Assembly (NCBI GenBank): GCA_034440595.1 | Contig: JAWXCH010000245.1 | Span: 1 to 9,401, forward strand | Direction: 5' to 3' | DNA: 9,401 nt | Source of the DNA: JAWXCH01 sp034440595 | GTDB lineage: Bacteria; Planctomycetota; Planctomycetia; Pirellulales; JALHPA01 | In this document: positions 1 through 6,722 of the stretch, piece by piece | How the letters are laid out: each line of letters starts with the position of its first letter | Position numbering within the stretch: the stretch's first letter is position 1 | Notes under the pieces: model-generated | Told to the model about the DNA's origin: nothing | The model's database searches: none | Seen by the model: only the letters and a program-made list of their open reading frames with translations | Translations under genes and position numbers: made by a program

Positions 1-198
1 ATAATAATTAGAAAATTTGTTACTAAATGGTTGGTGCCTTGCCCAAAATCAGCTACGCTGGGGATTCGGTGTCCGATCAAGTTGGATTCGCTTACGAACC
101 GCGAACCCCATTGAGTCAGCTTTCTGCACGATTCCCTCAGGTTATCGGCGAAACCGGGCGAAACTCCTACTTAGCAAATATTGAAACCGGAGATGCAA

Positions 199-579
199 AT
201 GATCCGCCTTGCGATTCAATCGGTCTTGTCCTTGCTGCCTATCAAGCGTTGCCTGCTAATCAAGCGCTGGCAGTTTTCTCATGCTGCGAGGTACATCCCG
301 TTCTCGTTCGTTCTGATTAGTGGAATACTCATGACACCGGACCTCCAGGCACAGGTCAAGGTGTTCGTTGACTTCAGTTCCGACACGCACAATGGGGCTG
401 GCGGAGCGCCCAACGGGATTCCTGATTGGTTCGATGAGCTGGGCAAGCTAACAACTGCCACCGGAGTCGACCCCTTTACGCCGATAGAACGCACCGGGAT
501 CGAGACCGGCATCATGATGCAGCTTTCGACTATCTATTCGGGATACGACATTACCTTCTCGACATCGCCCCCGGTCTAG
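199..579 (+). CDS. N-terminal fragment of the split metalloprotease
   Basis: If TAG 577-579 is respected, this 126-residue product contains only the export segment and the first part of the mature domain (VKVFVDFSSDTHNG…, then GIPDWFDELG and SGYDITFSTSPP). It has no zinc-binding residues, so it should not be catalytic. The long charged stretch before the hydrophobic core (KRCLLIKRWQFSHAARY) is unusual for a signal peptide. A later non-ATG start is possible, but none has a better ribosome binding site than GGAG at 189-192. Confidence 0.45.
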   Translation: MIRLAIQSVLSLLPIKRCLLIKRWQFSHAARYIPFSFVLISGILMTPDLQAQVKVFVDFSSDTHNGAGGAPNGIPDWFDELGKLTTATGVDPFTPIERTGIETGIMMQLSTIYSGYDITFSTSPPV

Positions 580-636
580 CCTTACGAGACGATTAAATTC
601 GGTGTCGATTCGACTGGCGCGCCTAGCCCTACGACT

Positions 637-1614
637 TTGGGCATCGCTCCACTTGATCAGGCGAACATCGCCTCCAGCCAGTCGGCGGATATCTTCACCG
701 CCAATTTTAAAAGCACTCTCGACGAGTTCAGCGGAAGTGTCGGCCGACCGATGCAACTCGGGCAGATCAGCACGGCGTTGGCCGGAACCGGCGCGCATGA
801 ACTGGGGCACACGTTTGGTCTCGATCACCACGACGCCTACAGCCATCCCTCGATTTCGCCCCCCACCTATGCGGCCACCGGTGGTGTGCAGAATATCTAC
901 ACGATGGCAACCGGATCAACGGGGCTTTCCGAGACTGAGCGCGAAACCCCACGCACGCTCGCCCCCTGGTCTAAGGCGAAGCTCGATCTCACTGGCGGCG
1001 CGGTCGGGCACATCGGTGGAACTCACCTGAAAATGGTCGCCTCGCCTATCCCACTGGATGTCAGCGAAGAAGGGCTCGGCGTGGACGCAGGCGACACCAT
1101 CGCCACCGCCAAGCCAATGACCATGTCGATGGGCTCCACGTCGGGCATGCTGCTCGGTTTCGTCGCCGGCACGCCCGATGGAGCATCGCCCCCGATTGCC
1201 GCGATGGACGCCGACATGTGGAAGATCGGCATCCCATCCGCCGGCTGGCTCAGCGCCGAGATCTTCAGCGTCGAACGGTTCGGGATGTTCGGGTACGACA
1301 CCAAGCTCGAGCTGTTCGATTCCGGCGGATTGCCGATGTTTACCGTGGACGACCTGCTCTACGACGATGACACGTTTAACGCTGCCGACTTTCGCCAGAC
1401 CGATCCGGCAATGCTCAACATCCCAATCGCCAGCCCAGGGTTTTATTACCTCAAAGTCTCGCCGACAGTCTTCGCAGATGTGGGGATGTCAGATGGATAT
1501 TGGCTGATGGCGGGATTTCAACCGATACCCGAACCGAGCACCTTCGTCTTGGCGGCGGTAAGTCTAGTGGCTTTGGGCCTCTCCACTTGGCGAAAAAAGT
1601 TTCGCCGAACTTGA
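637..1614 (+). CDS. C-terminal fragment: HExxH protease domain with PEP-CTERM anchor
   Basis: This is the part a gene finder would report downstream of the TAG. Its nominal start codon (TTG 637, in …SPTTLGIAP…) falls inside a conserved-looking stretch rather than at a natural N-terminus. No Shine-Dalgarno sequence precedes it, and without a signal peptide the product could not reach the PEP-CTERM sorting machinery. It keeps the full zinc motif HELGHTFGLDH and the PEP-CTERM tail (PEP at nucleotides 1528-1536). PEP-CTERM proteins are known to be processed by exosortase in the inner membrane; no exosortase gene is in the window. Confidence 0.45.
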   Translation: MGIAPLDQANIASSQSADIFTANFKSTLDEFSGSVGRPMQLGQISTALAGTGAHELGHTFGLDHHDAYSHPSISPPTYAATGGVQNIYTMATGSTGLSETERETPRTLAPWSKAKLDLTGGAVGHIGGTHLKMVASPIPLDVSEEGLGVDAGDTIATAKPMTMSMGSTSGMLLGFVAGTPDGASPPIAAMDADMWKIGIPSAGWLSAEIFSVERFGMFGYDTKLELFDSGGLPMFTVDDLLYDDDTFNAADFRQTDPAMLNIPIASPGFYYLKVSPTVFADVGMSDGYWLMAGFQPIPEPSTFVLAAVSLVALGLSTWRKKFRRT

Positions 1615-1719
1615 TCCACACTGGACGCAATGTGCAACTGCTGCCTGCCCTCGCGAAGGCGGGGGGCTTGCCCAGCAGTACCTGAAAATTACCGGACAGA
1701 CGCGCCACCTATGGCCTGA

Positions 1720-1768
1720 CTACACCCTACACCCCTGACGCCTGAAGCTTGTCCCTTGAAGCCTCACT
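1720..1768. repeat. degenerate heptanucleotide tandem repeat (CTACACC/CCTGAAG type)
   Basis: Seven units of seven bases lie in register: CTACACC twice, then CCTGACG, CCTGAAG, CTTGTCC, CTTGAAG and CCTCACT. Units differ in sequence but keep the period. This resembles the short tandemly repeated repetitive (STRR) heptamers described in cyanobacteria. No coding function is apparent. Confidence 0.55.
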
Positions 1769-1895
1769 TTCCTTCTTGAAAAAAAGCCAGCACCTCTGCT
1801 AGGGTGAACTCTCGATTCGCACCGGAAATCCACCGACTAACAAGCGGCGGTTCTCCTGATTCTCCAGCACCGCGATGAAGGGTGGACTGCACCGC

Positions 1896-1938
1896 GCTGC
1901 GCCAGAGAGTAGATCAGGTGAGCAGTGGAGCAGTAGAG
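1896..1938. repeat. GCTGCGCC-AGAGAGT repeat, copy 1 (diverged)
   Basis: It begins GCTGCGCCAGAGAGTAG and continues with AGCAGT/GGAGCAGTAGA-like units about seven bases apart. It aligns with the copies at 2201-2250 and 2741-2793 but lacks the CT before AGAGAGT. Confidence 0.5.
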
Positions 1939-1943
1939 GAACT

Positions 1944-1970
1944 GGATTCCCGCCTTCGCGGGAAAGACGG
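1944..1970. repeat. GGATTCCCGC hairpin repeat
   Basis: TTCCCGC (1947-1953) and GCGGGAA (1958-1964) form a perfect seven-base-pair stem with a four-base loop, followed by AGACGG. The pattern GGATTCCCGC…GCGGGAA-GAC is a dispersed palindrome seen in many bacterial genomes (for example dRS3-like sequences in Neisseria). No T-run follows on either side, so a terminator role is not supported. Confidence 0.6.
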
Positions 1971-1999
1971 GGCTTATTCGTCCTACGACCGTCAAACTG

Positions 2000-2018
2000 C
2001 ATCTTGCGGAGCAAGATG
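2000..2018. repeat. CATCTTGC-GGA-GCAAGATG hairpin
   Basis: A perfect eight-base-pair stem (2000-2007 with 2011-2018) closes a GGA loop. The same GGA loop appears in the GGCACGG hairpin at 2384-2400, which suggests related intergenic palindromes. It may be a REP-like element; the function is unknown. Confidence 0.55.
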
Positions 2019-2200
2019 AGTACTTTACGCGCTCCGCTAGCGCGCCGCGGCCAATATCGTTCAACTGTCTTTGGCGGTTCATGGTATGTTCCACGCACCG
2101 GACGATTGGGTTGCCACCTCTTTGATAGAATCGATGCGAAGCGATGTACAAGCTCAAACGGACTGCGCGGTGCGTTGCACGTCCCCTACAATCTGGATTC

Positions 2201-2250
2201 CCGCGAGAGCTGCGCCCTAGAGAGTGGAGCAGGTGAAAGTTGAGCAGTAG
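2201..2250. repeat. CGCGAG-GCTGCGCCCTAGAGAGT repeat, copy 2
   Basis: The first 25 bases (2201-2225) match 2741-2765 at 24 of 25 positions. The 3' part is a degenerate heptad series (AGAGAGT, GGAGCAG, GTGAAAG, TTGAGCA, GTAGAAA) starting at 2219. It is directly preceded by GGATTCCC, half of the palindrome seen whole at 1944-1970. Confidence 0.65.
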
Positions 2251-2257
2251 AAAAAAG

Positions 2258-2309
2258 CCCTCACCCGTCGCTGGGGCGACGACCTCTGGCGCAAGCGGGA
2301 GAGGTGAAG
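2258..2309. repeat. CCCTCACCC…GGGAGAGGTGA palindromic element
   Basis: It contains a GTCGC/GCGAC stem (2267-2271 with 2276-2280) and an ACCTCT/AGAGGT stem (2282-2287 with 2300-2305) around GGCGCAAGCGG. It looks like a degraded form of the CCTCTCCCGC-GCGGGAGAGG palindrome found between genes in many bacteria. No gene or T-run is associated. Confidence 0.45.
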
Positions 2310-2383
2310 GCAGAACGCAAGTCATCGCCAAGACGGAGGCGCGCGGGAATGACAGAGGGGGCCGACTGCGTTGTTTGCTTTTC

Positions 2384-2408
2384 GGCACGGGGACCGTGCC
2401 GGCTACGT
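2384..2408. repeat. GGCACGG-GGA-CCGTGCC hairpin repeat, copy A
   Basis: GGCACGG (2384-2390) and CCGTGCC (2394-2400) form a perfect seven-base-pair stem on a GGA loop, followed by GGCTACGT. The 25-base unit matches 2618-2642 at 23 positions. Confidence 0.65.
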
Positions 2409-2508
2409 TTGCGGGAATGGCGACGGACCAAAAAAAACGAAAAATCAGACGCGCGCAACGTACACAACGTACCCCAAAACCAAAAACACGACCTGGTGCC
2501 TAGCCCCT

Positions 2509-2550
2509 CTCCAATAACAAATAGCAAATAATTGCTAACAAATGACAAAT
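2509..2550. repeat. AT-rich heptanucleotide tandem repeat (AACAAAT type)
   Basis: Six units of seven bases: CTCCAAT, AACAAAT, AGCAAAT, AATTGCT, AACAAAT and GACAAAT. Five of the six end in AAT. The AT-rich composition contrasts with the GC-rich surroundings. It resembles the STRR heptamer class; no function is apparent. Confidence 0.6.
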
Positions 2551-2617
2551 CGCACCATATGCCGGGGGCTGCCGCACCCAACTCCGTCTCCTGCGCACCC
2601 TACGCAAATCGTTTAAC

Positions 2618-2642
2618 GGCACGGGGAACGTGCCTGCTACGT
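2618..2642. repeat. GGCACG-GGGAA-CGTGCC hairpin repeat, copy B
   Basis: GGCACG (2618-2623) pairs with CGTGCC (2629-2634), followed by TGCTACGT. The change from C to A in the loop region shortens the stem to six pairs relative to copy A at 2384-2408. Confidence 0.65.
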
Positions 2643-2740
2643 GAATTTGGCCTTTTTCCACTCGTTGACGCTCCGCCCCCCGCCCCTTAAACTCAGTGGT
2701 TCTTGCGCCGGTGCAAATCCGTGGAAATTACCACCTTACG

Positions 2741-2793
2741 CCGCGAGGGCTGCGCCCTAGAGAGTAGTAAGTAGAGAGTTGAGGGGTAAGCTC
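2741..2793. repeat. CGCGAG-GCTGCGCCCTAGAGAGT repeat, copy 3
   Basis: The first 25 bases match copy 2 at 24 of 25 positions, exactly 540 bases downstream of it. Heptads AGAGAGT, AGTAAGT, AGAGAGT, TGAGGGG and TAAGCTC follow from 2759. The element ends about 75 bases before the transketolase start, so a promoter for that gene would have to lie within it or in the short AT-richer stretch after it. Confidence 0.65.
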
Positions 2794-2869
2794 AGGGGCA
2801 GGCGAATCACGTTGTAATACAGTACTATTGTCGTCCATTTTTTACCGCTCACGTTGTTTCAGGTATCGC

Positions 2870-4942
2870 ATGTCCGTCATCGAATCTCGCCCGACTGCCG
2901 TTGGCATCGAACAGCTCGCCATCAACACCATCCGCACCCTCTCGATGGACGCCGTCCAGGCCGCCAACAGCGGGCACCCCGGCACGCCGATGGCCCTCGC
3001 TCCGGTCGCCTACTCCATCTGGCAGAACGAGTTGCGGTATGATCCGACTGTGCCAGACTGGGCCGCTCGCGACCGCTTCGTCCTCTCGTGTGGGCACGCA
3101 TCCATGCTGCTCTACTCGCTGCTCAATCTGGCCGAGGTGGTGCAGATCGACGCCAACGGCAAGCCGACCGGCGAATTGGCCTGCCCGATCGAACAGGTCA
3201 AGCTGTTCCGTCAGTTGCACAGCCGCTGCCCTGGCCATCCTGAGTATTTTGAAACGACCGGGGTCGAGACCACGACCGGACCGCTCGGTCAAGGTTGCGG
3301 CAACAGCGTCGGCATGGCGATCGCGCAGCGCTGGCTGGCGGCGCATTTCAGCAAGCCAGGATTTGATCTGTTTGACTATCGCATTTACACACTTTGCAGC
3401 GACGGCGATTTGATGGAAGGGGTGGCCTGCGAAGCGGCCTCCATCGCCGGGCACCTTGGTCTGTCGAACCTCTGCTGGATTTATGACAACAACCATATCA
3501 CGATCGAGAGGGAAACCGACCTGGCGTACTCGGAGGAGGTGGGCACCAAGTTCGAGGGGCTGGGTTGGAACGTCTTGCGAGTGGATGATGCGAACGATCT
3601 GGTCTCGATCCAGAAGGCGCTGCACAATTTCCAGCAGCAACATGACCGCCCGACGATGATCATTCTGCGCAGCATCATTGGATATGGCTCGCCGCACAAG
3701 GCCGGCTCGCATGAGGCGCACGGCTCGCCGCTGGGTGTCGAGGAAATCAAAGAAACGAAGGCGTTCTATGGCTGGCCACAAGATAAGTCGTTCTACGTGC
3801 CTGACGAGGTGAAGAAGCATTTCCGCGAGGGGATTATTGCACGCGGCAAGCAACTCCGCACCGAATGGGAAAAGAAGTTTGCCGACTATAGCAAGAAATT
3901 CCCCGAGCTGGCCGAAGAGTGGAAGCTGATGCAACGGCGCGAATTGCCGGCCGGTTGGGACAGCGAGATCCCGGTCTTTCCAGCCGACGCCAAGGGTGTT
4001 GCCAGCCGAATTTCTGGCGGTAAGGTGCTCAACGCGATTGCCAAGCGCGTGCCGTGGCTGATTGGTGGCTCGGCGGACTTGGCTCCATCGACGATGACGA
4101 CGCTGACGTTTGAAGGAAACGGCGGCAGTTTTGAGGCAGACAATTATGGTGGCCGCAATTTCCACTTTGGCATCCGCGAACATGGCATGGTCGCCGCGCT
4201 CAATGGTATGGCCGTTTCGCATGTCCGTCCGTTCGGAGCGACGTTCTTCTGCTTCTACGATTACTGCCGGCCAAGCATTCGTCTGGCCGCACTGAGTGGC
4301 TACAACTCGATCGTCGTGTTTACGCACGATTCGATTGGGCTGGGCGAAGACGGCCCGACGCATCAGCCGGTCGAGCATCTGGCATCGGCACGTGCGGTGC
4401 CGAATCTGATCACGCTGCGACCGGGCGATGCCAACGAAGTGGCCGAAGCCTGGCGTGCGATCATGCCGATCAAGAATCGGCCGGTCATTCTAGTCTTAAC
4501 GCGGCAAAACCTGCCGACGCTGGACCGTACCAAGTACGCACCCGCTTCCGGCACGGCCAAGGGAGCCTATGTTTTGGCGGATGCCAAGGACGGCCAGCCC
4601 AAGGTGATCCTGATGGCAACCGGCAGCGAACTATCGCTGGCGGTGGAGGCCTACGAAAAGCTGACCGCCGAGGGTATCGCCGCACGAGTGGTTAGTATGC
4701 CGTCGTGGGAACTTTTTGAAGACCAGGACGAAGCGTACCGCAACAGCGTTTTGCCGCCGGATGTCACGGCTCGCGTGGCCATCGAGGCCGCAGTGAAGTT
4801 CGGCTGGGAGCGATACCTGGGCACTCGCGGGCTGTTTGTCGGCATGAAGAGCTTTGGTGCATCGGCCCCGGCCAGCGTGCTGTACAAGCACTTTGGCATC
4901 ACCGCCGACGCAGCAGTTGCCGCTGCGAAGAAGCTGCTGTAG
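2870..4942 (+). CDS. tkt: transketolase
   Basis: A 690-residue transketolase (EC 2.2.1.1), a cytosolic, thiamine-diphosphate-dependent enzyme that moves two-carbon ketol units between sugar phosphates in the pentose phosphate pathway. It is complete and slightly longer than E. coli TktA (663). Family motifs occur in order: SGHPGTPM with H36, DRFVLSCGHASMLLYSLL with H76, TTGPLGQG, and the ThDP/metal motif SDGDLMEG (178-184) paired with N208 in YDNNHITIE. The pyrimidine-binding domain follows with FGIREHGM (catalytic E437) and EDGPTHQPVEH (H498), then the C-terminal domain. The frame stays open to TTG 2828, but ATG 2870 (MSVIESRP) fits the family start and has AGG six bases upstream. The gene stands alone, converging with the minus-strand gene at 5185. 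TACTAT at 2823-2828 could be a -10 box, but no good -35 is seen. Confidence 0.97.
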   Translation: MSVIESRPTAVGIEQLAINTIRTLSMDAVQAANSGHPGTPMALAPVAYSIWQNELRYDPTVPDWAARDRFVLSCGHASMLLYSLLNLAEVVQIDANGKPTGELACPIEQVKLFRQLHSRCPGHPEYFETTGVETTTGPLGQGCGNSVGMAIAQRWLAAHFSKPGFDLFDYRIYTLCSDGDLMEGVACEAASIAGHLGLSNLCWIYDNNHITIERETDLAYSEEVGTKFEGLGWNVLRVDDANDLVSIQKALHNFQQQHDRPTMIILRSIIGYGSPHKAGSHEAHGSPLGVEEIKETKAFYGWPQDKSFYVPDEVKKHFREGIIARGKQLRTEWEKKFADYSKKFPELAEEWKLMQRRELPAGWDSEIPVFPADAKGVASRISGGKVLNAIAKRVPWLIGGSADLAPSTMTTLTFEGNGGSFEADNYGGRNFHFGIREHGMVAALNGMAVSHVRPFGATFFCFYDYCRPSIRLAALSGYNSIVVFTHDSIGLGEDGPTHQPVEHLASARAVPNLITLRPGDANEVAEAWRAIMPIKNRPVILVLTRQNLPTLDRTKYAPASGTAKGAYVLADAKDGQPKVILMATGSELSLAVEAYEKLTAEGIAARVVSMPSWELFEDQDEAYRNSVLPPDVTARVAIEAAVKFGWERYLGTRGLFVGMKSFGASAPASVLYKHFGITADAAVAAAKKLL

Positions 4943-4975
4943 AAGATCAAAGTTCTCTTGCAGTTCTATTTTTAC

Positions 4976-5010
4976 CGCAGAGATCGCTGAGAATGACGCA
5001 GAGAGATTGA
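4976..5010 (+). repeat. CGCAGAG heptad repeat, forward copy
   Basis: Seven-base register with CGCAGAG at 4976 and again at 4997, separated by two diverged heptads. It starts 34 bases after the transketolase stop. It is matched in inverted orientation by 5126-5153. Confidence 0.6.
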
Positions 5011-5125
5011 TCAACTCATATTCTAACTCCACCATTATCCAGTGCATCCCGTTCATCCTTGTTCAAAAAATGAAACAGGAACGTGGGAAAGTATAAGGTT
5101 GAACTGGGTGGCGGGAAAATTTCGT

Positions 5126-5153
5126 CTCTGCGTTCTGCTCTGTGGCCTCTGCG
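5126..5153 (-). repeat. CGCAGAG heptad repeat, inverted copy
   Basis: Read on the minus strand this is CGCAGAG, two diverged heptads, then CGCAGAG, the same arrangement as 4976-5003; 21 of 28 aligned positions agree. It lies 31 bases beyond the stop of the convergent minus-strand gene. The two copies could form an imperfect stem in either read-through transcript. Confidence 0.6.
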
Positions 5154-5184
5154 GTGAATCTTACAGCGTTGTAGTAGCGAGACG

Positions 5185-6669
5185 TTACCGCGACATCACA
5201 TTGTTCAGGAATGTGTCGGCCAGCACCTTGTTCGGGAATGTGCGAATGCTGAATGCCGAAGAGGCTCGTAGCGGGGCAGGCAGATTTTCCTGCGCCTGTT
5301 GCTGCCACTCGCGCACCGCTGCGGGAGAGGTGGTCAGGCCGGCGGAGATCGCCGTTGTTCGCCCTTGCCGGACGGCCATTGTGACCACATAAAAAGTCTG
5401 ATTAACAATTGGATCCTTGTAGGGAAGCTTTTTCAAGTGTTCCAGCATAGCCTGCGCGAGCTTGGACCGGTCGTCGCCAAAATGTTCCGTAAAGACATCA
5501 TCCTCTGCCGGTTCGGTGCGGCCGATGATCGGGCCGGCTCGATCGTGTAGCGGTTCAATCTTACTCACCTCTTTTAGGTAGCTGGCAAACTTGTCGCGCT
5601 GCCGTGTCGAGAGGTAGTGCGTGAGTGCCCACGAGGCGGCGTAGCCCGGCGAGTCCAGTTCGGGAGCGGCAATGGTTCGCTTAACCAGCAATTCGATAAT
5701 ACTAGCGTCATGCTTATATAGCCGCTCCAATTCGTACATGCGCAGGTCGTTGACTGTGCCCGCCCCACGCCACTTGAGGGTTCGTTTCAGATTGTTGACG
5801 TCGATGATCGTTGGCGCCAGATACTCCGGCAGTCCCTCGGCGATCCACATGGGCCAGCGCGAGAGGCGCTTCTGCACGCCGTTGTTGTGCAGGATTTGAT
5901 GCACTCCCTCGTGCGCGATGGTTGAGATCGCCTGCCGCAGCGCCAGTTCGGGCGCGGCATCGGTCAGGTCCGATTGCTCGTACAGCACGACATGATTGGA
6001 TACGCCATCGTAGTAGGCCCCGACACCTTCTGGCATGGGGTGCAGCGCGTCGAACTGTTCGCGCGTTTTGAACATGATCACCACCAGCGGCGTTTCTGGT
6101 TCCTGAACCTTCAGGCCGACCCGTCGCAGATACGATTGCAGGCCGGGGTACATCGACTCCAGAATGCTGCTGGTGCCGATGCTGAATTCTTTGCTGCAGT
6201 TGTAGACAAAGACGTAGTGCGGAGTGATCTTGGTCTGAAAATCGGGAAACTCCTTTTTCAGGTCGGCGGCGATCTCTTTTTTGGTTTTTGGTACGAAGTC
6301 TGCGCTCGTCGGCGTGGTGCTTTTTTCATCTACGCTTTGCAGGCTGCCGTTGGGCATCAGCACCACACGCGTATCGGCGATGTCGAGATGCACCTTGGCC
6401 ACGACCTGATTGCCGTCTTTGTCCTTTAAAGTAACCCTGCGACCTTCGCCCTGGCGAACGGCCCCTTCGTCGGGAAGTTCCAGTCCCATCTCGCGAGGAC
6501 TGATCGGGCGTGGCGGATCACCTTTTTTGGAAGCAGTGGTCGTAGCATTCTTCTTCGTTTGTGCAAACGATGTGCTGTCGCTGCTGCCAAGTACGAGCGA
6601 TATCGCGACCAGAATAGCCAGTCGCAGCGACTGCCGGAGAGCTTGCGGACGAAGGTGCCTACCTGCCAT
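5185..6669 (-). CDS. secreted DUF1570-like HExxH metalloprotease-type protein
   Basis: A 494-residue exported protein. The signal peptide is clear: basic start (MAGRHLRPQALRQSLR), hydrophobic core LAILVAISLVLG, and likely cleavage after SFA (residue 36). The catalytic-looking region holds IAHEGVHQ (H253, E254, H257), and 20 residues later WIAEGLPEYL (E278, E282), where a glutamate can be the third zinc ligand. This is the gluzincin layout and matches the DUF1570 family that is abundant in planctomycetes. An N-terminal segment (residues 80-115, KDKDGNQVVAKVHL…) may be a small beta domain. Substrates of the family are not established. The start is supported by GAGG a few bases before ATG 6669. 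It has no close same-strand partner: the gene upstream (6823-7005) is separated by 153 bases that include a tandem palindrome. The DUF1570 assignment is from motif memory, not a search. Confidence 0.8.
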   Translation of the reverse strand: MAGRHLRPQALRQSLRLAILVAISLVLGSSDSTSFAQTKKNATTTASKKGDPPRPISPREMGLELPDEGAVRQGEGRRVTLKDKDGNQVVAKVHLDIADTRVVLMPNGSLQSVDEKSTTPTSADFVPKTKKEIAADLKKEFPDFQTKITPHYVFVYNCSKEFSIGTSSILESMYPGLQSYLRRVGLKVQEPETPLVVIMFKTREQFDALHPMPEGVGAYYDGVSNHVVLYEQSDLTDAAPELALRQAISTIAHEGVHQILHNNGVQKRLSRWPMWIAEGLPEYLAPTIIDVNNLKRTLKWRGAGTVNDLRMYELERLYKHDASIIELLVKRTIAAPELDSPGYAASWALTHYLSTRQRDKFASYLKEVSKIEPLHDRAGPIIGRTEPAEDDVFTEHFGDDRSKLAQAMLEHLKKLPYKDPIVNQTFYVVTMAVRQGRTTAISAGLTTSPAAVREWQQQAQENLPAPLRASSAFSIRTFPNKVLADTFLNNVMSR

Positions 6670-6722
6670 GCGTACCTCAACCGATCATAGAGAATAAAGT
6701 AAGTGAGAATCTAACATACAGC

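Larger units (their letters stand above)
199..1614 (+). pseudogene. secreted PEP-CTERM zinc metalloprotease, split by an in-frame TAG
   Basis: One reading frame runs from ATG 199 to TGA 1612-1614 and is broken only by TAG at 577-579 (codon 127). The frame is the same on both sides and the protein reads smoothly across the stop (…FSTSPPV, stop, PYETIKFG…), so this is a single substitution, for example CAG to TAG, not a frameshift. The N-terminal part carries a hydrophobic export segment (IPFSFVLISGILM) ending near LQAQ. The C-terminal part holds HELGHTFGLDH (H200, E201, H204, H210), the extended HExxHxxGxxH zinc site of metzincin-type proteases. It continues with a beta-rich region resembling a pre-peptidase C-terminal domain (DMWKIGIP…YDTKLELFD…GFYYLKVS). 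The end is a PEP-CTERM signal: PEPSTF, a hydrophobic helix and the basic tail WRKKFRR. GGAG at 189-192 lies six bases before ATG 199, which supports this start over ATG 193. A read-through product would have 471 residues. It may be a recent pseudogene, a sequencing error, or a suppressed stop. The family call is firm; the functional state is open. Confidence 0.75.
1615..2869. other. gene-free repeat-rich intergenic region
   Basis: About 1.25 kb separate the protease stop from the transketolase start. Open frames here (for example 1837-2388 minus, 1875-2243 plus) have no recognisable domains, and they run through palindromes and tandem repeats. Right after the protease, CTGCTG (1638-1643) and CAGCAG (1673-1678) could close a stem, but no T-run follows, so I do not call a terminator. 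The rest is a patchwork of small dispersed-type repeats, listed separately. It contains no tRNA, ncRNA family or transposase that I recognise. Confidence 0.7.

Noticed and set aside
27..320. 97-codon plus-strand frame at the window start
   Set aside because: It overlaps the start of the metalloprotease in another frame, lacks a ribosome binding site, and the product shows no motif, signal or family resemblance.
577..579. Pyrrolysine coding at the TAG
   Set aside because: Pyrrolysine use is tied to methylamine metabolism with pylTSBCD; no such genes are visible, and the target is a secreted protease.
1837..2388. 183-codon minus-strand frame in the intergenic region
   Set aside because: It runs through several hairpin and heptad repeats, and the product is low-complexity without domain features.
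2665..2693. TTGACG-16-TTAAAC as a promoter for transketolase
   Set aside because: The -10 matches only three of six consensus bases, the spacer is a C-run, and it lies about 180 bases upstream, before the repeat copy at 2741.
1720..2793. CRISPR array
   Set aside because: Repeats are seven-base degenerate units or scattered palindromes, without constant 25-40 base repeats and equal-length unique spacers, and no cas gene is present.
2849..4378. 509-codon open frame on the minus strand
   Set aside because: It lies exactly opposite transketolase, has no recognisable domain, and is rich in Arg/His/Ala as expected from the antisense of a GC-rich gene.
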